The position numbers and the translations under genes were made by a program. The notes beneath the pieces were generated by a model. The model did not search any database and had not been told where the DNA came from. It was given only the letters and a program-made list of their open reading frames with translations. From JBJEFI01 sp051873875 (GTDB lineage: Bacteria; Bacillota; Bacilli; Bacillales; Bacillaceae_G), in NCBI GenBank assembly GCA_051873875.1, contig JBJEFI010000121.1:1-6950 (forward strand): 6,950 bases of DNA. The letters run 5' to 3'. Positions 1 through 5,785 of this stretch are shown piece by piece; the first letter of the stretch is position 1, and each line of letters opens with the position of its first letter.

Positions 1-192
1 AGCGACGGCGATCTTATCGCCTTTAAATCAAACACAGGAAAAGAATATGACTACGAAACAGCTAAAGAACTTTGTGAACAAGGACTTATCTCCAATGCCC
101 AAACCTTCAAAGGTAAAGGTGGCGGAACTTACATCCGTGGGATCGTAGATGGAGATAAAGACAACAACCTATCCAACCTACCAACATTCTAA
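1..192 (+). CDS. DUF3892-type small protein, C-terminal part only
   Basis: The reading frame is open from base 1 to a TAA at 190-192 and encodes 63 residues of a protein whose start lies outside the window. The tail contains YIRGIVDGDKDNNLSNLP, which resembles the conserved ending of DUF3892 proteins: a Y-[IL]-R segment, a D-G turn, then NNL.NLP close to the C-terminus. Before it is a segment (YDYETAKELCEQGLI) resembling the family's stretch on use of a residue run followed by an E-x-G-x-I element. DUF3892 proteins are small, soluble and of unknown function. The gene is the only plus-strand gene here and converges on the XRE gene at 296-655, sharing the terminator between them. Family assignment is by recalled motif only. 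Confidence 0.7.
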   Translation, partial: SDGDLIAFKSNTGKEYDYETAKELCEQGLISNAQTFKGKGGGTYIRGIVDGDKDNNLSNLPTF

Positions 193-202
193 TTTATAAT
201 TA

Positions 203-229
203 AAAAAGCACTCATCTGGAGTGCTTTTT
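203..229. terminator. bidirectional rho-independent terminator
   Basis: An 11-bp perfect stem (203-213 pairing with 219-229, core GCACTC/GAGTGC) encloses a 5-base loop. It has a T run on the plus side and, because of the A run at its left, a U run when read from the minus strand. It sits between the converging plus-strand DUF3892 gene (stop at 190-192) and the minus-strand XRE gene (stop at 296-298), so it can end both transcripts. Confidence 0.85.
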
Positions 230-295
230 CTAAACCTTAATGACTCTAAATCATGAAGTCTTTTCTATCTAGTATTCACCAAATTTCCTCGGAAA

Positions 296-655
296 TTATT
301 GCATCGGATCGATAAACATAACACTATAAAGTAAGAGAACTAATATAAACCATACCACGACAAAAATAACGATTCCTACTACACCCTTCTTCAAACAGCC
401 TGAACTGATAAGTGGTTGTACTTCTCTCATCATCACTTTTTCAGAAACTTCAGGTACTTCTTGATCACGTAATAAGTAATCCAATGACACACCATAATAA
501 TCACTCAAAGCTACTAAATTATCCGTATCAGGGGTTGATTCTCCTAATTCCCACTTTGAAATCGCCTGCCTTGAAACGTTCAATTGATCCGCTAACTGTT
601 CTTGAGATAAACCTCTAGCCTTTCGTAACTTCTTTAACTTCTCACCTAATAACAT
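296..655 (-). CDS. XRE-family HTH regulator with a C-terminal membrane helix (xre1)
   Basis: This encodes a 119-residue protein. Residues about 5-60 form a Cro/C1-type helix-turn-helix with the usual Firmicute signature: LSQEQLADQLNVSRQAISKWE followed by a PDTDNLVALSDYYGVSLDYLL-type segment. After a polar linker (about 63-88), residues about 90-111 form one strongly hydrophobic helix, and the protein ends a few residues later. A DNA-binding domain tethered to the membrane is inferred; the target and signal are unknown. The ATG at 653-655 is preceded by a GAGAGGA Shine-Dalgarno with about 8 bases of spacing. The whole 5' region is an exact copy of that of the paralogue at 800-1346. Within the first 62 residues the two proteins differ at 15 positions, about 76 percent identity. 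Its transcript probably ends at the shared terminator at 203-229. Confidence 0.85.
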   Translation of the reverse strand: MLLGEKLKKLRKARGLSQEQLADQLNVSRQAISKWELGESTPDTDNLVALSDYYGVSLDYLLRDQEVPEVSEKVMMREVQPLISSGCLKKGVVGIVIFVVVWFILVLLLYSVMFIDPMQ

Positions 656-760
656 GAAATCATCCTCTCTTCAACTCATAATTCTATTTTAAATGACTCC
701 TAAAAAAACACTACCCATTTAACCTTGAATCTCCGCAACTAACAGTTGCAAATAAAAAAG
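650..760. repeat. 111-bp direct repeat, copy A (5' region of xre1)
   Basis: Bases 650-760 are identical at every position to 1341-1451, an offset of 691 bp. The repeat starts 4-6 bases inside the xre1 coding region (CATGTTA read on the plus strand as TAACATG) and covers the Shine-Dalgarno, the leader and the presumed promoter. It ends in the A run that forms the 3' side of the terminator of the upstream gene. Minus-strand AT-rich hexamers TAAAAT and TAGAAT at about 685-695 are possible -10 elements, but no good -35 is seen. The copy overlaps the spurious 3' extension of the xre2 reading frame. Confidence 0.95.
735..749. promoter_or_regulatory. inverted repeat GCAACT-N3-AGTTGC, possible operator (copy A)
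   Basis: A perfect 6-bp inverted repeat with a 3-base centre lies about 80 bp upstream of the xre1 start codon. On the minus strand it is followed by GGAGATTC, not a T run, so it does not look like an intrinsic terminator. A protein-binding site for autoregulation or for another dimeric regulator is inferred. The site recurs unchanged at 1426-1440. Confidence 0.45.
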
Positions 761-782
761 TGTTTTTTTTATCACACCTTTT
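754..782 (-). terminator. probable terminator of xre2
   Basis: Read on the minus strand, AAAAGGTGT (782-774) can pair with ACACTTTTT (763-755) around an A-rich loop of about 10 bases, with one G-U pair, followed by more T. It begins 18 bases after the restored-frame stop codon of xre2 at 800-802, the expected place for that gene's terminator. This supports the view that the longer frame reaching 711 is not the natural end. The stem is AT-rich, so strength is uncertain. Confidence 0.5.
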
Positions 783-799
783 CAACAGCAATTCTAGGC

Positions 800-1346
800 C
801 TACCTTACCTTTTTCAATGTAACAGTTATTCCCGTACAAACAACTAAATAGAAAATAAATTCTACTATAAAATCTAACATAGCTGAGCGTGATACTGGAT
901 AAAAATTCATCATTAACGACCCTATATAAAAACAAATAAACGGAAATATCATCCATACTGAAAGCATCAAAAACAAACGCTGTAACTGAGATGATTTGAA
1001 TAATTAATCCAATACTAACCATTAAAATACTCTGATAAGTACACCATAAAACGATAGATAGAATTAACCCAATGACAAGACCACCCATTCCAAATATAAA
1101 AATCGGAAAACTACGACTTCTTTTTGTCTCTAATTCACTAGAAATATTTAATTCATTCAACAATAAATAATCAATAGATACACCATAAAACTTACTTAGT
1201 AAAATTAGATTTTCAGTATCGGGCATTGATTCACCTAATTCCCACTTTGATATAGCTTGTCTTGAAACTTGCAACTTCTCTGCTAATTGTTCCTGAGATA
1301 ACTGTCTTGCTATTCTTAACCTTCTTAACTTTTCACCTATTAACAT
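800..1346 (-). pseudogene. XRE-family HTH regulator with membrane domain, apparently frameshifted (xre2)
   Basis: The start ATG at 1344-1346 opens a Cro/C1-type HTH (residues about 5-60, LSQEQLAEKLQVSRQAISKWE) close to that of xre1. Two hydrophobic helices follow at about 80-102 and 105-126. After about residue 114-128 the starting frame becomes unlike a membrane protein and runs on to a TAG at 711-713, its last 17 codons lying in the promoter repeat of xre1. In the next frame the same DNA encodes a convincing membrane-protein tail: WMIFPFICFYIGSLMM, later FIFYLVVCTGITVTLKKVR, ending at a TAG at 800-802 just before a terminator-like hairpin. Joining the frames gives about 181 residues and four membrane helices. 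The shift must lie after the alternate-frame stop at 1004-1006 and before about 965. A real mutation or a sequencing error would both explain it; a GTTTGTTTTT tract near 970-980 is a likely place. If real, the product is a regulator with a scrambled C-terminus. Confidence 0.65.
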
Positions 1347-1451
1347 GAAATCATCCTCTCTTCAACTCATAATTCTATTTTAAATGACTCCTAAAAAAAC
1401 ACTACCCATTTAACCTTGAATCTCCGCAACTAACAGTTGCAAATAAAAAAG
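1341..1451. repeat. 111-bp direct repeat, copy B (5' region of xre2)
   Basis: This is the second perfect copy of the element at 650-760. It covers the first codons, Shine-Dalgarno, leader and presumed promoter of xre2, and ends at 1451 inside the terminator of trmL. Identity stops on both sides: the coding sequence beyond the first two codons is diverged, and the bases after 1451 belong to a different terminator stem from the one beside copy A. Confidence 0.95.
1426..1440. promoter_or_regulatory. inverted repeat GCAACT-N3-AGTTGC, possible operator (copy B)
   Basis: This is the same perfect 6-bp inverted repeat as at 735-749, here between the trmL terminator and xre2, about 80 bp from the xre2 start. 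Its presence at the same distance from both paralogues fits a shared operator, although it is part of a longer identical repeat and so is not independently conserved. Confidence 0.45.
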
Positions 1452-1468
1452 CGTTGCTTTCGCAACAC
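1444..1468 (-). terminator. terminator of trmL
   Basis: On the minus strand AGTGTTGC-GAAA-GCAACGCT forms an 8-bp stem with one G-U pair and a GAAA tetraloop, followed by a six-T run and ATTT. It lies directly after the trmL stop codon (1476-1478). The 3' end of the T tract is the first part of repeat copy B. Confidence 0.85.
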
Positions 1469-1475
1469 TTTTTTA

Positions 1476-1997
1476 TTATTCATCGTCACGTAAAACCCAG
1501 TCTGCACCTTTGAATGGTTCGACTGTCCATAAATCTAAAAATTCTTGTTGACGTAATGCTTCATAAGCTAAAATAGCTGCTACATTCGATACGTTTAATG
1601 AGCGAACTTTATTCGTCATTGGAACACGGAAGCAGTTCTCGAAATAAGGACGTAAAATCTCTTTTGGAATTCCGCTACTTTCTGCTCCTAAAACAATATA
1701 ATAATCTTCTTCAGGATTTGAGAAATCCATTTCAGCATGATTTTTTTGTCCATAACGAGTACAGAAACAGAACTTTCCACCTTTATTCTTCTCAACAAAT
1801 TCTTCCCAATTTTCGTAAACCGTATAGTCTACTTCATTAACATAGTTCGCACCTGAACGTTTAATACTTTTCTCATCTAATGAGAATCCCATTGGTTTAA
1901 TTAAATGTAATTTAATATCCGTCGCTGCACAAGTACGCATAATATTCCCCGTATTTTGAGGAATCTCTGGATTATATTGAACTAAATGAATTGCCAT
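1476..1997 (-). CDS. trmL: tRNA (cytidine/uridine-34-2'-O)-methyltransferase TrmL
   Basis: This 173-residue protein is a minimal SPOUT-class methyltransferase, about the usual length for TrmL (formerly YibK/CspR). Known role: it methylates the ribose 2'-OH of wobble nucleotide 34 in tRNA-Leu isoacceptors using S-adenosylmethionine. Family motifs visible are PEIPQNTGNIMRTC (about 11-23), LGAESSGIP (about 103-111), which belongs to the cofactor-binding knot, and RVPM...RSLNVSNVAAI (about 124-142). The start is taken as the ATG at 1995-1997, because GAGGTG at 2004-2009 sits 6 bases before it. A GTG at 2004-2006 in the same frame is part of that Shine-Dalgarno. The gene is followed by its own terminator, and its upstream neighbour queG modifies the same tRNA position. 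Confidence 0.93.
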   Translation of the reverse strand: MAIHLVQYNPEIPQNTGNIMRTCAATDIKLHLIKPMGFSLDEKSIKRSGANYVNEVDYTVYENWEEFVEKNKGGKFCFCTRYGQKNHAEMDFSNPEEDYYIVLGAESSGIPKEILRPYFENCFRVPMTNKVRSLNVSNVAAILAYEALRQQEFLDLWTVEPFKGADWVLRDDE

Positions 1998-2053
1998 AAT
2001 TGTCACCTCAACTGTTTAACAATGAATTAAAACTAACACCAAAACTTTATGTG

Positions 2054-2096
2054 CTATGATGATTACTCTACTTGGCATGGCTTAAAATCATCTTAG
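2054..2096. promoter_or_regulatory. imperfect inverted repeat in the trmL leader
   Basis: CTATGATGATT (2054-2064) pairs with AATCATCTTAG (2086-2096) at 10 of 11 positions across a 21-base spacer. It lies 57 bp upstream of the trmL start, within the presumed untranslated leader. It could be an RNA stem-loop or an operator; there is no T run, so it is not an obvious terminator. I recognise no known riboswitch in it. Confidence 0.3.
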
Positions 2097-2134
2097 ATTA
2101 TTGTTCGTTAATAAACATTTGCCATTGCCTTTTT

Positions 2135-2165
2135 ATTTTACCACAAAATTCTTTATTTTTTGCAA
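2135..2165 (-). promoter_or_regulatory. possible trmL promoter
   Basis: On the minus strand TTGCAA (2165-2160) is followed after 19 bases by TAAAAT (2140-2135), preceded by TGG, which makes a TGnTAAAAT extended -10. The spacer is longer than ideal. If real, the trmL leader is about 130 bases. No convincing terminator is seen after queG, so read-through from queG into trmL is also possible. Confidence 0.3.
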
Positions 2166-2170
2166 CAATC

Positions 2171-3268
2171 TTATTTCTTGTCTAATCGCTCATAGGCTTG
2201 TTTAGCGGCTTCTTTTAACCAATCAGGACCTTGTCCATCACGTATCTTTGCTATCTCAGGTAAAGCAGCTTTATACTTATAAAAACCAGCATTAAACATG
2301 GCATTACGTTTAAGAACAGACACTCCACGCCAAGATCCTGCTAAATGACCATACTTTGATTTAAACTCCTTATTCGTCATCGTTAACAATTCACTGATCT
2401 TTGGAAACTCTGCACCAGTTGGTTCCATCTCAGCATGTAGATGAAAATCTACTTCACGATTGAATGGACACACTTCCTGGCAAATATCACAACCATAAAC
2501 ATTCTTACTAATCTTCTCGTAAAGCTCAGGTGCTAAATATTCCTTCGATTGCGTCACATACGATAAACAACGTTTTTCATTCAGACTCCCATCTGGTTGA
2601 ATAGCCTTCGTAGGACAAGCACGAACACATCGATCGCACGTTCCACACAGACGCTCAATCGGTGTATCCGGTGGAAATTCATAACTTACCAATAACTCAC
2701 CTAAATAAATATAACTTCCAAACGTCTCATTGATAATAGAACTATTCTTTCCACTAAATCCAATTCCACTTCGTAGTGCAACTGCACGATCATTAAATAC
2801 ACCTGTATCAACACTGCCAATGACTTCTATACCAGAGATATGCTCCTTTAACCAATCTTCAAGTAATTGTAACTTCTTACCTACAATGTCATGGTAGTCC
2901 ATCCCCCATGATGAACGACAAAATTGAACAAAAGGATCTTCCTTATCCTGCTTTGGCAATTCTGTCTGTCGTGGATAGGAAACACCAATTGATACAAATG
3001 ACTTCGCATTTTCCATTGATAATAAAGGATTCGTACGTTCCTCAATCGACCCTTTTGTTAATCCTGAAGACCACCCTAACTCTTCACGTCGCTTAAGCTC
3101 AGTCTCTAAAAATAAAAATGGCTTGACGTCACTAAATCCAATAACATCAATTCCAACTTCTTTACTATATTCAATTAATTTTTCCTTTAACTCATATGCT
3201 TCACTATTCTCAATTATCGTTAAATCCTGTTTATCAATAACTCCTTGTTTTTGCTTTTCTTTCTTCAT
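2171..3268 (-). CDS. queG: epoxyqueuosine reductase QueG
   Basis: This 365-residue cytosolic enzyme carries out the last step of queuosine synthesis, reducing epoxyqueuosine at wobble position 34 of GUN-anticodon tRNAs. The family uses cobalamin and two [4Fe-4S] clusters. In the sequence, VDTGVFNDRAVALRSGIGF (about 153-171) carries the cobalamin-site region with the conserved Asp near 154. The ferredoxin-like part has C208-x2-C211-x2-C214-x3-C218-P and C260-x2-C263-x3-C267-P, with C234 between them: the eight cysteines expected. The C-terminus (about 310-360, SWRGVSVLKRNAMFNA) is the HEAT-like tRNA-binding part. The ATG at 3266-3268 is chosen because AGGTG lies 6 bases upstream; a GTG three codons earlier is inside that site. 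About 25 lysine- and glutamate-rich residues precede the usual start of homology. Confidence 0.95.
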   Translation of the reverse strand: MKKEKQKQGVIDKQDLTIIENSEAYELKEKLIEYSKEVGIDVIGFSDVKPFLFLETELKRREELGWSSGLTKGSIEERTNPLLSMENAKSFVSIGVSYPRQTELPKQDKEDPFVQFCRSSWGMDYHDIVGKKLQLLEDWLKEHISGIEVIGSVDTGVFNDRAVALRSGIGFSGKNSSIINETFGSYIYLGELLVSYEFPPDTPIERLCGTCDRCVRACPTKAIQPDGSLNEKRCLSYVTQSKEYLAPELYEKISKNVYGCDICQEVCPFNREVDFHLHAEMEPTGAEFPKISELLTMTNKEFKSKYGHLAGSWRGVSVLKRNAMFNAGFYKYKAALPEIAKIRDGQGPDWLKEAAKQAYERLDKK

Positions 3269-3329
3269 GATGATCACCTACCCTCTACTCTACTAAGAAA
3301 TCACCAAAAACTCAACCAAAAACACTTAT

Positions 3330-3359
3330 ATTATAGCCTAAACTGTTTTATCTAAACAA
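3330..3359 (-). promoter_or_regulatory. queG promoter (sigma-A type)
   Basis: On the minus strand TTGTTT (3359-3354), an 18-base spacer and a perfect TATAAT (3335-3330) lie about 60 bp before the queG start. The -35 element overlaps the T tract of the malG terminator, so queG transcription begins immediately after the malFG unit ends. Confidence 0.65.
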
Positions 3360-3384
3360 AAAGGACACCCTAAGGTGTCCAAAA
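3358..3384 (-). terminator. terminator of malFG
   Basis: GGACACC (3363-3369) and GGTGTCC (3374-3380) form a perfect 7-bp stem with a 4-base loop, flanked by A on one side and T on the other when read on the minus strand. It starts a few bases after the malG stop codon at 3387-3389. Confidence 0.9.
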
Positions 3385-3386
3385 TT

Positions 3387-4292
3387 TTATCCTTTATTTG
3401 CCCCTGCCGTCATACCTTCAATTAAGAATTTTTGCATGCTAATATAAACTAATGTAATAGGAACCGCTACAAGTACACAACCCGCTGCGAACATCGTAAA
3501 GTTATTTTGACTGTTACCACTAATCATATCATACAAACCAACAGCTAATGTTAACTTATGATTTGATGAGATAATTAAACGTGGGAAGATAAAGTCCATC
3601 CAAGGCGTCATGAAAGTTGTAACAGCTACGAACGACACAATTGGTTGGATTAACGGGAACATAATCTTGAAGAAGATTTGACCCTTCGTCGCTCCATCAA
3701 GCATCGCTGATTCATCTAATTCTTTAGGAATTGAATTCATATACCCTTTAATCAACCACGTATTATACGGAATTTGTCCAGCAGAGTAGCACAAAATTAA
3801 AGCCCAGTGATTATCTAATAAATTGAACGTTAAGAACAAGATATATAATGCCGTCATCCCCATGAAACTTGGGAACATTTGAAGCACTAAAATACTAATT
3901 AATGCTGGCTTTTTCCCTTTGAAACGGAAACGAGCAAAGATATACCCCATCGTTGTCGATAAAAATACAGAGAAAAGCATATTAATAACAGCAATTTTTA
4001 ACGTATTCAAATACCACTTAGCAAAGTTTGTTTTTTCAAATAACTCCACATAGTGAGCAATTGTTGGATTAGCAGGAATTGGTGTTGCCCCTGCTAAAGA
4101 AGTTCCTTCATTAAATGATGATCCAACAATCCATACTACTGGGAACAATACAATAAAACACATAAAGATTAACTCAGCATAAATCAAAATCGTATATGTA
4201 ATCTCTTTTACTTTACTTATCGTATTTTTTGTAGAAGAGGTTTTCGACTTATTCTTCACGCTATTTACTTTTAACGATTTAGCCGCTTCCAT
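3387..4292 (-). CDS. malG: maltose/maltodextrin-type ABC importer permease MalG
   Basis: This 301-residue inner subunit pairs with MalF to form the membrane channel of a carbohydrate ABC importer. A charged N-terminal stretch (1-30) precedes the first helix (about 31-57). Further hydrophobic helices include about 97-119, 130-155, 160-172, 212-232 and 267-285. The ATPase-coupling EAA loop is ELDESAMLDGATKGQIFFKI (191-210). The ending MQKFLIEGMTAGANKG resembles the Gly-rich C-terminus typical of MalG/MdxG. The stop codon of malF is 3 bases upstream, and the AAGGAGG Shine-Dalgarno (4301-4307) lies inside the malF 3' end, so the two are co-translated from one mRNA. Maltodextrin as substrate is inferred from family resemblance and the neighbouring DUF1189 gene; another oligosaccharide is possible. 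Confidence 0.9.
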   Translation of the reverse strand: MEAAKSLKVNSVKNKSKTSSTKNTISKVKEITYTILIYAELIFMCFIVLFPVVWIVGSSFNEGTSLAGATPIPANPTIAHYVELFEKTNFAKWYLNTLKIAVINMLFSVFLSTTMGYIFARFRFKGKKPALISILVLQMFPSFMGMTALYILFLTFNLLDNHWALILCYSAGQIPYNTWLIKGYMNSIPKELDESAMLDGATKGQIFFKIMFPLIQPIVSFVAVTTFMTPWMDFIFPRLIISSNHKLTLAVGLYDMISGNSQNNFTMFAAGCVLVAVPITLVYISMQKFLIEGMTAGANKG

Positions 4293-4295
4293 AAA

Positions 4296-5660
4296 TTACT
4301 CCTCCTTAAATGCTGCCGTTCTCGTAAAGTTGATGGCAGAGATTGAACCAAGAATTAAGAAAATCAGAATTGAAAGAACTGATGCCATATTGTACATCTT
4401 ATCATTCATCGTTAACTTATAAATCCATGAAATTAAAATATCTGTATGTCCAGCATAAATAAAGTTTGGATTAACTGGTCCTCCCTCTGTTAAGAAGTAA
4501 ATTAAACCAAAGTTATTAAAGTTACTTGCAAATGACATAACAAGTAATGGTGCAGTTGCTGATAAAACTAATGGTAATGTAATCTTCCAGAACTGTTGAC
4601 CTTCAGTTGCTCCATCTACCTCTGCAGCTTCATAAATATCTTTAGAAATTGAAGTCATAATCCCTGACATTAAGGCCATAAAATATGGGAATCCAAGCCA
4701 TAATCCAATTCCTAAAATCGTTAAGCGTGGAATCCAAGGGTTTGTTGAATCAGTTAACCAATAAATTGGTGAATCAATAATACCTGCTTGAAGTAAATAC
4801 TTATTAAGTGGTCCGAACTGACCATTAAATAACTGTTGGAAGTTTAGCTGTGAAATCATTGCTGGTAAAGCCCAAGGTAAAATTAAAATACTACGCCATG
4901 CCTTTTTACAAATGACACGTTTATTATTTAAAATAACCGCTTGGAACAATCCTAAGAAGAAAGGAGCAGCTGTTGAAATAATCGCAAAAATAACTGTCCA
5001 CAAGAATACATTCCAGAATGTTGTAAACCATTGATTAGATGAACCAACTTCTCCACCCATTGAAAATAAATATAAGAAGTTATCCAATCCAACCCAATTC
5101 ACTAAATTTGATGGCGGTAAATGTGACTTGTTATAATTTGTAAACCCAACTAAGAAGGCGAAAATAATTGGCATAAATGAGAACAAAATTAACATTAAAC
5201 TTGATGGAATAATAACAATATACTCAAACGCATGTTCCCATGTATGCGCAAACCATTCTCGACTACCAAGTACTTCACCTGTTTCATTAAATTGATTAGC
5301 CGTTTTATACGCATCTTTAATATTGATATACCAAATAATACCGAATACACATAAAATCAAAATTGCAATAATCCCTTCAATTAAAAGAATAATTGAATGA
5401 TCACCTGGTGTTAACCCATTCTCAGTTAACATCGAAGATTGAGTTCCTAACGTGATTGCCCCCCAAATTCCTTTTACAAAGAATCCAGCCTCACGAAATG
5501 AAAATGTACCTGAAAAATAATTTCCTGATACCAATTCAATTCCAATGAGTAACACTTGGAATACAAAGAAGAACGCACCTTTTAACCATTGCTTATTATA
5601 GGCTTGACCTGCCCCCCATACAATAGTAGATAATACTGCTGCCAATTTTGGTTTTTTCAT
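4296..5660 (-). CDS. malF: maltose/maltodextrin-type ABC importer permease MalF
   Basis: This 454-residue partner of MalG has an N-terminal extra module (about 1-115) that begins KPKLAAVLSTIVWGAGQAYN and contains two or three hydrophobic helices, an arrangement seen in Firmicute MalF/MdxF proteins. The binding-protein-dependent permease core follows: helices at about 148-173, 218-243, 258-273, 315-333, 365-380 and 428-446. The EAA loop is YEAAEVDGATEGQQFWKITL (about 343-362). The start is taken as the ATG at 5658-5660, with AGGTGGAG just upstream; the in-frame GTG at 5667-5669 lies within that ribosome-binding site. Upstream, 170 bp hold operator and promoter sequences. No binding protein precedes it, as would be usual in mal operons. 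Confidence 0.9.
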   Translation of the reverse strand: MKKPKLAAVLSTIVWGAGQAYNKQWLKGAFFFVFQVLLIGIELVSGNYFSGTFSFREAGFFVKGIWGAITLGTQSSMLTENGLTPGDHSIILLIEGIIAILILCVFGIIWYINIKDAYKTANQFNETGEVLGSREWFAHTWEHAFEYIVIIPSSLMLILFSFMPIIFAFLVGFTNYNKSHLPPSNLVNWVGLDNFLYLFSMGGEVGSSNQWFTTFWNVFLWTVIFAIISTAAPFFLGLFQAVILNNKRVICKKAWRSILILPWALPAMISQLNFQQLFNGQFGPLNKYLLQAGIIDSPIYWLTDSTNPWIPRLTILGIGLWLGFPYFMALMSGIMTSISKDIYEAAEVDGATEGQQFWKITLPLVLSATAPLLVMSFASNFNNFGLIYFLTEGGPVNPNFIYAGHTDILISWIYKLTMNDKMYNMASVLSILIFLILGSISAINFTRTAAFKEE

Positions 5661-5663
5661 TTT

Positions 5664-5671
5664 CTCCACCT
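5664..5671 (-). promoter_or_regulatory. ribosome-binding site that sets the malF start
   Basis: On the minus strand AGGTGGAG lies 3 bases before the ATG at 5658-5660, with its AGGTG part ending 6 bases before it. The same AGGTG-N6-ATG layout occurs at trmL (2004-2009) and queG (3275-3279). In all three an in-frame GTG inside the site could be mistaken for the start. Confidence 0.7.
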
Positions 5672-5726
5672 GCCTATTTCTTGATTTATAAGTCGCACCT
5701 TATGAAAACTCTTCCCCTCACAATAA

Positions 5727-5740
5727 TTAAATCGCTTTCA
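5727..5740 (-). promoter_or_regulatory. cre-like CcpA site upstream of malF
   Basis: On the minus strand TGAAAGCGATTTAA matches the cre consensus TGWAANCGNTNWCA at 13 of 14 positions, the only mismatch being A for C at position 13. It lies 67 bp before the malF start, downstream of both candidate promoters. Repression by CcpA blocking elongation is the inferred role. Confidence 0.65.
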
Positions 5741-5755
5741 AAGTGCTATACATAT

Positions 5756-5784
5756 ATAATACATGGCAATTATAGTAAAATAAA
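5756..5784 (-). promoter_or_regulatory. candidate malF promoter
   Basis: On the minus strand TTTATT (5784-5779), a 17-base spacer and TATTAT (5761-5756) make a weak sigma-A promoter. An alternative -10, a perfect TATAAT at 5774-5769, has only a very poor -35 (ACCACT) lying inside the palindrome at 5786-5803. Either choice places that palindrome on or next to the -35 region. Confidence 0.4.
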
Positions 5785-5785
5785 G

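Noticed and set aside
282..297. Inverted repeat AATTTCC-TC-GGAAATT at the end of xre1, considered as a terminator
   Set aside because: The 2-base loop is too tight and no T run follows on either strand. The hairpin at 203-229 is a much better terminator.
412..618. Plus-strand open frame of 68 codons
   Set aside because: It lies wholly antisense to xre1, has no ribosome-binding site and encodes no recognisable domain.
296..1346. The xre pair considered as phage repressor genes or a toxin-antitoxin unit
   Set aside because: No divergent cro-like gene, no toxin-like partner and no phage genes are present. Both proteins carry membrane helices instead.
650..1451. The two 111-bp repeats considered as ends of a mobile element or as att sites
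   Set aside because: They contain gene leaders and start codons, the enclosed DNA encodes only an XRE regulator and no transposase or integrase, and there are no terminal inverted repeats or target duplications.
1598..1840. Plus-strand open frame of 80 codons
   Set aside because: It is antisense to the well-supported trmL gene and low in complexity signals of a real protein.
2908..3096. Plus-strand open frame of 62 codons
   Set aside because: It is antisense to the conserved N-terminal half of queG, with no ribosome-binding site.
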